Of a DNA stretch of 14,568 nt, positions 8,679 to 14,568 are shown piece after piece. The stretch is from an uncultured Dyadobacter sp. (lineage in GTDB: Bacteria > Bacteroidota > Bacteroidia > Cytophagales > Spirosomataceae): assembly GCA_937880795.1 (NCBI GenBank), contig CALGRQ010000121.1:1-14568 (forward strand). The letters run 5' to 3'. The position numbers and the translations under genes were made by a program. Position 1 is the stretch's first letter, and each line of letters opens with the position of its first letter. The notes beneath the pieces are model-generated. The model was not told where the DNA came from. It made no database searches and saw only the letters and a list, made by a program, of their open reading frames with translations.

Positions 8679-9520
8679 TTAAACCACAAACTGCTTCAAG
8701 TAATTACGGCTTGTCAAAATTGCGGCGGGAACATCTTCCACATGGCCCTCGTACGCCTTATCTTCCACCTCAATAACCACAGGTCCGCGGTATCTTACGT
8801 CGGTGAGCGCTGCAAAAAAGCCTCGCCAATTCACATCACCAAGCCCGGGTAACTTTGGAGAATGGTATTCCAATGGATTGGCCATAATACCAACTCTATC
8901 CAGTTTATCACGGTAAAGTTTGGCATCCTTTAAATGTATGTGGTGCAACCTGTCTTTATAAGCATATATAGGCTTTACCTCGTCCATCATTTGCCAAATC
9001 ATGTGGGATGGATCGTAATTAAGGCCAAAAATCGGGTTAGGTATAATTTCAAACATCCTGTCCCACACCGCTGGACTAATCGCCAGATTTTTTCCACCCG
9101 GCCATTCATCGTCCGTGAAAAACATAGGACAGTTTTCAATAGCTAATTTGACCTCAGATTTAAATGGCTCTTTATTTGAAGTAATGTGGTCTTCTCTCAA
9201 GGGAAGATGATCACTTGTTTGATATGCTCGATGTAAAACTCCGATTTACCAGCATCCGGATCCAGCGGATTGGGATAGTAACCCAAAGCCGAAATTGATA
9301 TACGCGACTCTTTCAGAACATACTTAATTTCTGATATCTTTTTGTCGGTAAGATTGTTAACATCTATATGTGATACCCCTGCATAACGGCGGCTATCCGC
9401 ATTGTCGGTAGGCCAACACATCATCTCTACACACGAGAAACCATGATTCCCGGCAAACTTAATTACGTGTTCGAAACTAAAATCACCAAGAATGGCACTA
9501 TTGAATCCTAATTTAAGCAT
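8679..9520 (-). pseudogene. Broken sugar phosphate isomerase/epimerase (AP endonuclease 2-like TIM barrel)
   Basis: Two reading frames together cover most of a sugar isomerase/epimerase TIM barrel. The N-terminal part (9520-9197, 107 aa) begins MLKLGFNSAILGDFSFEHVI and ends shortly after FYIEHIKQV. The C-terminal part (from about 9208 to 8679) resumes in another frame and carries the metal-site segments: IENCPM, NYDPSHM, HIHLKDAK and VIEVED. The span is 842 nt, not a multiple of three. The segment expected between HIKQV and KLAIENCP in this family, usually about 40 residues with an NTFIGRD-like strand, is replaced by about 20 unrelated residues. This suggests a deletion of roughly 60 nt plus frame change near 9150-9215, not a single-base sequencing error. 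The fragments may still be transcribed, but a normal enzyme is unlikely. The substrate of the intact enzyme is unknown. Confidence 0.8.
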
Positions 9521-9585
9521 ATGAATGGACCTATATGTACTGAAAAAAAATCTGAATAACTGCGAAATTACGGTTTAGAACCATT

Positions 9586-9664
9586 CTTGTCATGTAAAAT
9601 GAAAGAATTTCCGGAGATATTGTTCCCGAAGATCGGTAATCGACCCCATAAAAATCATGACAAG
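9586..9664. repeat. Spaced 9-bp inverted repeat upstream of the three-gene operon
   Basis: CTTGTCATG (9586-9594) and CATGACAAG (9656-9664) are perfect inverted copies separated by 61 nt, about six helical turns. They could be paired binding sites for a regulator acting on either divergent gene. Flanking bases do not extend the match, so chance is not excluded. Confidence 0.4.
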
Positions 9665-9811
9665 TATCAATATTACTTAAAATGATAATTTCTTTTCGAT
9701 TGGGCAATCAAAAACCGGGTTTCGAACATTTTTTATCCCTCGCTACGACGCCTCATCATCCCCTGCTACCACCTGTAATCATCCTTGATGACTATTTTCT
9801 TTGGAATTTAG

Positions 9812-9819
9812 TAATATTG
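9812..9819 (+). promoter_or_regulatory. Weak -7-like element before the three-gene operon
   Basis: TAATATTG differs from TAnnTTTG at one position. A TTG at 9785-9787 lies 24 nt upstream, slightly farther than the normal -33 spacing. The leader to the ATG at 9857 would be about 30 nt. It is the best match in the region but not a strong one. Confidence 0.3.
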
Positions 9820-9856
9820 AACAACATATTATTACACCTAAACACGCATTTTAACG

Positions 9857-10534
9857 ATGGCGGACTCCGAACAAGGCCTTGGCCGAAAAATTCTCAGCTT
9901 TTTCATTAAAGAAAGTGAAGAGGCTCAAACGACAGCACCGGAAAAGGGAATGCCTCAGTCGACGGAGCAACCAACTCCCCCAACAAAGGTTATGAACCAT
10001 GCGGGCACTGCGGAAGTAGACAGAAAATTCGTGGAACACTTTGTCGACCTGCTGGAAAAGGCAAATTTGCCCGGCCCTGACTACTTTGAGTATAAACAAG
10101 CCCTTAAAAGTATGGAGGCACTGGGTTTATCGGAAGATAAGCGATACCAGGCTGCATGGGCAAGCTTTAAGGCGATGGGTGGCGTTACAGACACATCCAT
10201 ACTCACCACCTCAGCAGGGCAATATCTTGGCATCTTGGATAAGGACCGTTCAGCTTTTTTAAAAGATGTAGACAAGACTATCCAGGACAGAGTTGGTGCT
10301 TTACAACAAGAGCATAAAAAACTTGAAGAGAATAATGTTTCCATCAAGCAGCAATTAGCCGAACTTCAGAAAAAAATGGAGGACAACAGCAATCGACTAG
10401 GCCAGATTGCTGGGGAAATAACAGAACAAACAGCCCGAATTAACCTAAGTAAGGACAGTTTTGAATTTACGTACAACAGTTTTGTGAGTCAAATCAAGTC
10501 GGATCTTGAACAAATTACTAAATACTTAAAATAA
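9857..10534 (+). CDS. Soluble coiled-coil protein, first gene of the ASKHA/PspA-like operon
   Basis: I do not recognise this 225-aa protein. It has no signal peptide or membrane helix, so it should be cytoplasmic. Residues 1-20 may form an amphipathic helix (GLGRKILSFFIKES). Residues 21-50 are a flexible Thr/Pro/Gln-rich linker. Residues 53-135 look like a compact helical domain (VDRKFVEHFVDLLEKANLPG, then YFEYKQALKSMEALGL). Residues 140-195 form a charged coiled coil (RVGALQQEHKKLEENN, IKQQLAELQKKMEDNSNRLG), followed by a short helical tail. The gene is followed after 22 nt by the membrane-anchored PspA-like gene, so co-transcription is likely. A role as the soluble partner of that protein, through coiled-coil contact, is inference. 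The start ATG is the first in frame after the AT-rich leader and fits the domain layout. Confidence 0.85.
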   Translation: MADSEQGLGRKILSFFIKESEEAQTTAPEKGMPQSTEQPTPPTKVMNHAGTAEVDRKFVEHFVDLLEKANLPGPDYFEYKQALKSMEALGLSEDKRYQAAWASFKAMGGVTDTSILTTSAGQYLGILDKDRSAFLKDVDKTIQDRVGALQQEHKKLEENNVSIKQQLAELQKKMEDNSNRLGQIAGEITEQTARINLSKDSFEFTYNSFVSQIKSDLEQITKYLK

Positions 10535-10556
10535 TAAACTAACCCAACCAATCATT

Positions 10557-11573
10557 ATGGCAACACCGGATTTTAGTCAAATTGGCGGCCCGCAGGAAGA
10601 TACCTCGCGCCGGTCGTATTGGAGCAAACCCGAAGGGGTTACCTCGTTGCTGTTCCTGGGTGCAGCAGGTGCCGCAGTTCTGTATTATTGGAATAAAATA
10701 GCCGGTTTTCTCATCGAGGTAACACAAAATACACTGTACCTGGGCTTTCTAATGGCTATACTAGCTGTGGTTATATTTCTTTTGACCAGTAAGGATGTAC
10801 GTACAGCTGTGTTTTTCCTATTCAAAACCCTCATGCGTAAAATCACCGGACTCATCATTAAGCTGGATCCCATTGCCATCATGAAAATTTACATTGATGA
10901 TCTAAAAGATAAGCGTGAGAAGATGCAAGGACAGATCAACACGCTGGCAGGACAGTTGGTGAAATTGAATAAAAACATCAACGAAAATAATGAGCAGATC
11001 AAGCAAAAATTTGCAGAAGCCAACAAAGCCAGCACCATGTTAGATCGCCCCGGTATGAAAGAAACGGCCTCCCTAGCCACCATAGAAGGTGCAGGTTTGC
11101 AAGAAATGAACGAAAAGCTCTTTCCGCTTCAACGCAACATGAAAACTGTTCTTGAATTCATGGAAAAAGTAAACAAAAGTGCCGACTACATCATTAAGGA
11201 AACGGAAATCAAAGTAAAACTTAAGGAGGCCGAATACAGAATTGTAAAGGAAAGTTCCAATGCGCTACGTACTGCTGTGAGCATTTTCAAGGGGAATCCT
11301 GATAAAAAATTCTATTTTGACGAATCCATGGAGTACATTCAGGACGATATGAGCCAAAAATTAGGCGAAATGAAACGTGCAATGGACCTATCCCTTGACT
11401 TTATCAACGGAGTAGATGTACAAAATGGCCTATTGTCGGATAAAGGACAAGCAATGCTTGAAGCTTACAATCACGGAGAATTTAAGCTTATTCAACTGGA
11501 TGCTCCACCATCAGGCTCATCCAAAAACACCAATATTCCCAAAGATTCCAGTTATAAGGGTTTACTAGATTGA
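10557..11573 (+). CDS. Membrane-anchored PspA-like coiled-coil protein
   Basis: The 338-aa product has a short polar N-terminus, two transmembrane helices (about 27-47 and 58-77), an amphipathic stretch (82-101) and a long helical region. Positive residues before TM1 (RRSYWSK) and after TM2 (KDVR, MRK) predict both ends in the cytoplasm. Residues 104-160 (DPIAIMKIYIDDLKDKREKMQGQ, read in two parts, then a coiled coil rich in N, K, E and Q) resemble the start of PspA/IM30 helices, which also open with a DP motif and an acidic helix. A second helical block spans 183-235 and a third 255-285. The C-terminal 25 residues are disordered. PspA-like proteins remodel or protect membranes; here the anchor would be built in. 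The similarity is by eye and at fold level. It sits between the soluble coiled-coil gene (22 nt) and the ASKHA gene (60 nt). Confidence 0.82.
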   Translation: MATPDFSQIGGPQEDTSRRSYWSKPEGVTSLLFLGAAGAAVLYYWNKIAGFLIEVTQNTLYLGFLMAILAVVIFLLTSKDVRTAVFFLFKTLMRKITGLIIKLDPIAIMKIYIDDLKDKREKMQGQINTLAGQLVKLNKNINENNEQIKQKFAEANKASTMLDRPGMKETASLATIEGAGLQEMNEKLFPLQRNMKTVLEFMEKVNKSADYIIKETEIKVKLKEAEYRIVKESSNALRTAVSIFKGNPDKKFYFDESMEYIQDDMSQKLGEMKRAMDLSLDFINGVDVQNGLLSDKGQAMLEAYNHGEFKLIQLDAPPSGSSKNTNIPKDSSYKGLLD

Positions 11574-11633
11574 GTTTACATTTTTAATATTTACAATAAT
11601 TTACAAAATTATATAAATTAACATTTATACATC

Positions 11634-12647
11634 ATGAAAAGACTTACTGTTGCGGGAAGATTAATGATAACCGCATTAATTTTAGGGGCCCTATTTTTTG
11701 GCTACAAGTATCTAGGGGGCGAAACAGCGATGAATAAAATGGCTGCTGATAAAGCCCAGCAAACAGAGACCTATCCATCAGGAGATCCGAGCACGCCTAC
11801 ATCGAGTAACAACTCCGATACAGAAGCTACTGATACACGAGGACAAGCCTTTAACTATACGCCCCCAGCCCCGGTAAACGGAACACTCAAAGGTGTTGTA
11901 GAATTGGGAGCAAGTGGATTTAACTCATTCATTATCAAAGTCGATAAAGAGAAAAGATGGAGCCTAGAAAAGTCTGAGTTTGGCAACAGCCTGGTTACAG
12001 AAAATATGGCTACTGACGAAGATATCCGAATGGGATTAAAAAAATACATCGGTACCATGCTCGATTATGGCGTTGGAGCACGCGAAATACACTTCGTAGT
12101 AAGCTCAGGTGCCGCCAAAGCCGAGGTAACCCAGAAAATAACAAAAGGGCTCAAATCGCTAAATTATGTAGTAAATCAGGTTACTGCCGAACAAGAAGGA
12201 CAGTATGCTTTGAAGGCTGTTTTACCGCAAGACTATGCAAACAAGGCATTTGTAGTAGATATAGGCTCAGGAAATACTAAAATTTCGTGGATGAAAGGCT
12301 CAAATGTAACTGCGATCGAAACCTATGGAGCAAAGTATTTCCAGGATGGCACCAACGACGATAAAGTATACCAGGAAGTGCTGTCGAAGGCTAAACAGGT
12401 TCCTACCGAATTACGCAATACCTGCTTCATTATTGGTGGTGTACCCTTTGAAATGGCAAAGGAAAGCAGACAAGGAAAAGAGAGATTTACAATATTAAAC
12501 ACACCTCTATCGTATTCAAAATTAACAAATGCAAAGTCAAAATCCGGAGTTAACATTTATAAATCAATAGGTGATGCTACGGAATGTAAACAGTTTGCGT
12601 TCGATTGGGACGCCAACTTTACCATAGGTTTTTTACTACAATTATAA
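11634..12647 (+). CDS. Membrane-anchored ASKHA-fold protein, Ppx/GppA-like
   Basis: The 337-aa product has one N-terminal membrane helix (about 8-26), a flexible Ser/Thr/Pro/Asp-rich linker (40-82), then a domain with the ordered motifs of the actin/Hsp70/sugar-kinase fold in Ppx/GppA arrangement. These are a phosphate-1-like strand-turn (GVVELGASGFNSF, 87-99, with Glu90 where Asp is usual), a helix and strand ending in a serine-rich turn (IHFVVSSGAAKAE, 152-164), a segment like the Ppx glutamate motif (VTAEQEGQYAL, 183-193), phosphate-2 (AFVVDIGSGNTKISW, 205-219) and an adenosine-type turn (FIIGGVPFEM, 265-274). Ppx/GppA proteins hydrolyse polyphosphate or pppGpp. Charge bias at the helix (MKR and R9 before it) suggests the domain lies outside the cytoplasm. 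It is the last gene before the terminator at 12657. Substrate and activity are unknown. Confidence 0.85.
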   Translation: MKRLTVAGRLMITALILGALFFGYKYLGGETAMNKMAADKAQQTETYPSGDPSTPTSSNNSDTEATDTRGQAFNYTPPAPVNGTLKGVVELGASGFNSFIIKVDKEKRWSLEKSEFGNSLVTENMATDEDIRMGLKKYIGTMLDYGVGAREIHFVVSSGAAKAEVTQKITKGLKSLNYVVNQVTAEQEGQYALKAVLPQDYANKAFVVDIGSGNTKISWMKGSNVTAIETYGAKYFQDGTNDDKVYQEVLSKAKQVPTELRNTCFIIGGVPFEMAKESRQGKERFTILNTPLSYSKLTNAKSKSGVNIYKSIGDATECKQFAFDWDANFTIGFLLQL

Positions 12648-12656
12648 ATTCTACCA

Positions 12657-12712
12657 ATAAAAAGAGGCTTGGAATGTTGACTATTGGTGGTCGATACTTC
12701 AAGCCTTTTTTT
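12657..12712 (+). terminator. Terminator or attenuator after the ASKHA gene
   Basis: GGCTTG (12666-12671) pairs with CAAGCC (12700-12705). An inner stem pairs TTGAC (12677-12681) with GTCGA (12690-12694) including one G-U pair. An A-rich left flank and a seven-T run (12706-12712) complete the terminator shape. It ends 20 nt before the next ATG (12732), and no separate promoter is visible in between, so partial read-through into the next gene is possible. Confidence 0.8.
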
Positions 12713-12731
12713 ATATAAAACTGGCTGTACA

Positions 12732-13232
12732 ATGACCCTATCACAACTTTTTCAGGAAATTTCTAAAAATCATTGGCCTGTAACGCTGTTCTTTTTGCTA
12801 TTACCAATTGTAACTTGGGTTATTGGTTTGGTATCTATCGGGAGTAAAAATGTAAAGTTTTGGAGTTACGTATATGCAGTGTTGGTTTATGCCATTTGCA
12901 TCCCGGGGGTTTTCGCTGTCACCCTCAATATTTATCTGTTTTTGTTTGAAAGACAAAGTATCTGGCAAGCCAATATCATTTTACAATTTCTTCCGGTGAT
13001 TTCAATGATTTTGTCACTGATTTTGATAAAAAGTAAAATACCTTTCTCTCTTATACCTGGTTTTGGTAAAATATCCGGTTTTCTTACCTTAATTACCGCA
13101 TTGATTGGCGTCATGTGGTTTATCGACAGAATACGCTTAGTAGCACTCACTTACGTACCATTTAGCGTTATTTTAGTGGGATTTATAGGCACTTTACTAG
13201 CAATTAGATTTGCATGGAGCAAATTATTCTAA
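12732..13232 (+). CDS. Five-helix membrane protein of unknown function
   Basis: The product is 166 aa from the ATG at 12732. An in-frame ATG at 12684 is rejected because it lies inside the terminator hairpin and would code the hairpin stem. There are about five hydrophobic helices (residues 17-36, 44-70, 81-100, 113-130 and 138-160) with short loops (SIGSKNVKFW, KSKIPFSLIPGFGK, DRIRL) and an amphipathic N-terminal stretch (MTLSQLFQEISKNHW). I do not recognise the family and see no catalytic motif. Its last 19 nt overlap the start of the nuclease gene, so the two are probably translationally coupled. A role as a membrane partner of the nuclease, or as part of the upstream operon by read-through, is only inference. 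Confidence 0.8.
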   Translation: MTLSQLFQEISKNHWPVTLFFLLLPIVTWVIGLVSIGSKNVKFWSYVYAVLVYAICIPGVFAVTLNIYLFLFERQSIWQANIILQFLPVISMILSLILIKSKIPFSLIPGFGKISGFLTLITALIGVMWFIDRIRLVALTYVPFSVILVGFIGTLLAIRFAWSKLF

Positions 13233-13879
13233 CCAATGGCTCGTACATTCAAATCTCTGTTACCGAAAATCAGAGACTTTTCTCACGTATGCTGGTAGAG
13301 CACTCGCTTCGTCACCATCACGTTGCCAATATTTGGGACGAACATGGAACCGAGTTATCCAGGACTCGCATGATGCGGTTCACTGGAAGTCTGGGAGAAA
13401 TAGTTTTTGCCGATGCCTATCACCTCCCCCGCCCCCAGCGGGCATTTGGTGCAGAGCAAGGACAAGACTGGGGACAAGACTTTGAGATTAGATCTGATTC
13501 CGAAGTCTTTTCACTAGATATTAAATCCATGAAGCGTAATTCTGGTTTGTTATACTCCCATTATGTAATCAATATCCCTTCATCGCAATTAAACAAAACA
13601 GGCTCCAAAACCTCCCATTATTTCTGCATATCATTTCATCAGTCGGCAAGCGAAGGGACCGTGGCTTCTCTACTGGGCTTTATTGACAAACAATCGCTGA
13701 TTTCAGGCGAAACGGGCAAGCTATATAAAGCTGGCTCCAAAAGAATTAGGTATGACAGTACTCATTTTACCTTTCATCAGGATACATATGAAGTTTTGTT
13801 CTCTGAAATGGATCCACCCGTGGTTACACATTTTATTCGAAACCTTCCCGGGTTTAAAATCTGTCATTTGAAAAACTGA
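13214..13879 (+). CDS. Putative PD-(D/E)XK nuclease, likely type II restriction endonuclease
   Basis: The 221-aa product has a plausible PD-(D/E)XK core. Glu62 sits in a helix (GSLGEIVFADAYHLPRP), Asp89 follows in GQDWGQDFEI, and Asp102-x-Lys104 is in the strand FSLDIKSMKR, 13 residues after Asp89. This is the normal order and spacing of a metal-dependent nuclease site. The remaining part (HYFCISFHQ, LLGFIDKQSLI, FTFHQDTYEVLF) looks like extra strands typical of restriction enzymes. It starts 19 nt inside the preceding membrane-protein gene, in another frame, and is followed after 79 nt by an adenine methyltransferase gene. That pairing is the main reason for calling it a restriction enzyme. 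The recognition site cannot be deduced. I do not recognise a named family. Confidence 0.75.
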   Translation: MEQIILTNGSYIQISVTENQRLFSRMLVEHSLRHHHVANIWDEHGTELSRTRMMRFTGSLGEIVFADAYHLPRPQRAFGAEQGQDWGQDFEIRSDSEVFSLDIKSMKRNSGLLYSHYVINIPSSQLNKTGSKTSHYFCISFHQSASEGTVASLLGFIDKQSLISGETGKLYKAGSKRIRYDSTHFTFHQDTYEVLFSEMDPPVVTHFIRNLPGFKICHLKN

Positions 13880-13881
13880 AT

Positions 13882-13893
13882 TATACCGGTATA
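13882..13893. repeat. Perfect 12-bp palindrome between nuclease and methyltransferase genes
   Basis: TATACCGGTATA is fully self-complementary and begins 2 nt after the nuclease stop codon. It could be an operator for restriction-modification control, a small hairpin at the 3' end of the nuclease message, or chance. No controller (C) protein gene is visible. Confidence 0.45.
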
Positions 13894-13941
13894 TTTGGTT
13901 ATAAACTTCCCTTTTTTGATACAAAAGGACAGAAGTAAATT

Positions 13942-13949
13942 TAATTTTA
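13942..13949 (+). promoter_or_regulatory. Possible -7 element of the methyltransferase gene
   Basis: TAATTTTA matches TAnnTTTG except for the final base. TTTG at 13915-13918 could be the -33 element with a 23-nt spacer. The element ends only 9 nt before the ATG at 13959, so the message would be almost leaderless. A separate promoter would let methylation be established before the nuclease is made, as is common for such pairs. Confidence 0.3.
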
Positions 13950-13958
13950 GTTTATTAA

Positions 13959-14568
13959 ATGGCCTCGCAATCACGCACATACAGTAAAAAAAAACTTCTT
14001 GGCCAAATTTACACACCGCCACATATCGTTCAAAAAATACTTACTGATACTGGATTTTACCATATTGGTTTAGAGGGCAAGTATATCTTAGATCCTGCTT
14101 GTGGAGACGGTCGGTTTCTAGTTCCTATTGTTAAATATATCATTGATAATTCACCAATAGAGGCATTAAAAGAGAGACTTAGCAAGGTGGTTGGCTGGGA
14201 TATTGATCCGGAAGCCTTGAAACTATGTAAAAAGAACCTTAATTCGCTGACAACGCATCTACCGTTCAAGGTTAAATGGAGTCTTAAAAAAACGGATGCT
14301 CTACAACAAAACAAGGCTAGGAAACGGTTTGATCTCATTGTAGGAAACCCACCTTATATTCGTATTCAGCACCTTCCAGAAGCTCAAAGAAAGCACATAC
14401 AACAAACGTACTCCTTTTGCCGAACAGGTTCAACCGATGCCTATGTTGCATTTTTTCAACTTGCTTCAAAACTATTGAATAACAACGGATTATGTGGTTT
14501 CGTTACCCCAAATTCATATATAACTTCTGAAACCGGGCTACCGCTACTAACTTTCTTCACCCAAAATA
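13959..14568 (+). CDS. N6-adenine DNA methyltransferase, 3' end outside window
   Basis: An open frame of 203 codons runs off the right edge without a stop. It shows the gamma-class amino-methyltransferase order: motif X-like GQIYTPP (residues 15-21), the S-adenosylmethionine-binding motif I DPACGDGRFL (45-54), the acidic motif II GWDIDPEAL, and the catalytic motif IV NPPY (130-133). FDLIVGNPPYIRIQ and the following GLCGFVTPNSYI are typical of TaqI-like and type IIG/Eco57I-like N6-adenine methylases. Only the N-terminal catalytic part is present, so the target-recognition domain lies outside and the specificity cannot be guessed. The start ATG follows an AT-rich gap and begins MASQSRTYSKKKLLGQ. 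With the nuclease gene upstream it forms a likely type II restriction-modification pair. Confidence 0.92.
   Translation, partial: MASQSRTYSKKKLLGQIYTPPHIVQKILTDTGFYHIGLEGKYILDPACGDGRFLVPIVKYIIDNSPIEALKERLSKVVGWDIDPEALKLCKKNLNSLTTHLPFKVKWSLKKTDALQQNKARKRFDLIVGNPPYIRIQHLPEAQRKHIQQTYSFCRTGSTDAYVAFFQLASKLLNNNGLCGFVTPNSYITSETGLPLLTFFTQN

Larger units (their letters stand above)
9521..9856. other. 336-nt intergenic region upstream of the three-gene operon
   Basis: This is a divergent control region between the broken isomerase gene and the coiled-coil operon. It holds a 9-bp inverted repeat (9586-9664), a smaller inverted repeat AAGTA/TACTT inside 9662-9678, and a weak -7-like sequence at 9812-9819. 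A 75-codon frame crossing its right half has no coding character and overlaps the real start at 9857. I see no RNA gene or insertion-sequence end. Confidence 0.55.

Noticed and set aside
9682..9909. 75-codon plus-strand frame before the coiled-coil operon
   Set aside because: It overlaps the real start at 9857, has unusual composition and no recognisable pattern.
12684..12731. Upstream ATG for the five-helix membrane protein
   Set aside because: The extra codons are read from inside the terminator hairpin and its T run. The ATG at 12732 lies just beyond it.
13460..13481. Direct repeat GGACAAGACT twice in 22 nt
   Set aside because: It simply encodes the GQDWGQD repeat of the nuclease and gives no sign of a mobile or regulatory element.
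13210..13485. 91-codon frame overlapping the nuclease gene
   Set aside because: It is a shadow of the nuclease gene, which has a clear catalytic pattern in its own frame.
1..14568. tRNA or rRNA genes, CRISPR arrays, insertion sequences and riboswitches
   Set aside because: I looked for cloverleaf sequences, regularly spaced repeats, transposase frames and known riboswitch cores and saw none.

Overview
The window looks like chromosomal DNA from a member of the Bacteroidota, most likely the Sphingobacteriaceae or a close relative. This rests on AT-leaning coding sequence, weak or absent Shine-Dalgarno sequences, matches to the Bacteroidota -7 promoter element (TAnnTTTG), and protein types typical of the phylum. 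The assignment is by eye and tentative below phylum level.

Layout: (1) 1-337 holds the terminator of an upstream gene, a candidate promoter and a 24-bp inverted repeat just before the first gene. (2) 338-6197 is a complete tripartite RND efflux operon in the order outer-membrane channel, RND pump, lipoprotein adaptor. (3) 6207-6827 (minus) is a small secreted protein of unknown function, convergent with the adaptor gene. (4) 7361-8524 is a YbjJ-type MFS transporter with a clear promoter element and a strong terminator. (5) 8679-9520 (minus) is a broken sugar isomerase/epimerase gene with a frameshift and missing internal sequence. (6) 9857-12647 is a tight three-gene operon of unrecognised proteins: a soluble coiled-coil protein, a membrane-anchored PspA-like coiled-coil protein, and a membrane-anchored actin-fold (ASKHA) protein with the motif layout of Ppx/GppA phosphatases. 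It ends in a terminator or attenuator. (7) 12732-14568 holds a five-helix membrane protein that overlaps a PD-(D/E)XK-type nuclease gene, followed by an N6-adenine DNA methyltransferase cut off by the window end. The last two look like a type II restriction-modification pair.

The best candidate for an undescribed system is the operon at 9857-12647. Two helical coiled-coil proteins, one anchored in the inner membrane, are encoded with a membrane-tethered ASKHA protein whose predicted topology puts the nucleotide-binding fold in the periplasm. A membrane-remodelling or envelope-stress complex is a reasonable guess, but no function is established here. It lies next to a restriction-modification locus, and the intervening membrane protein may be expressed by read-through of the hairpin, so the whole 9.8-14.6 kb stretch may be one accessory island.
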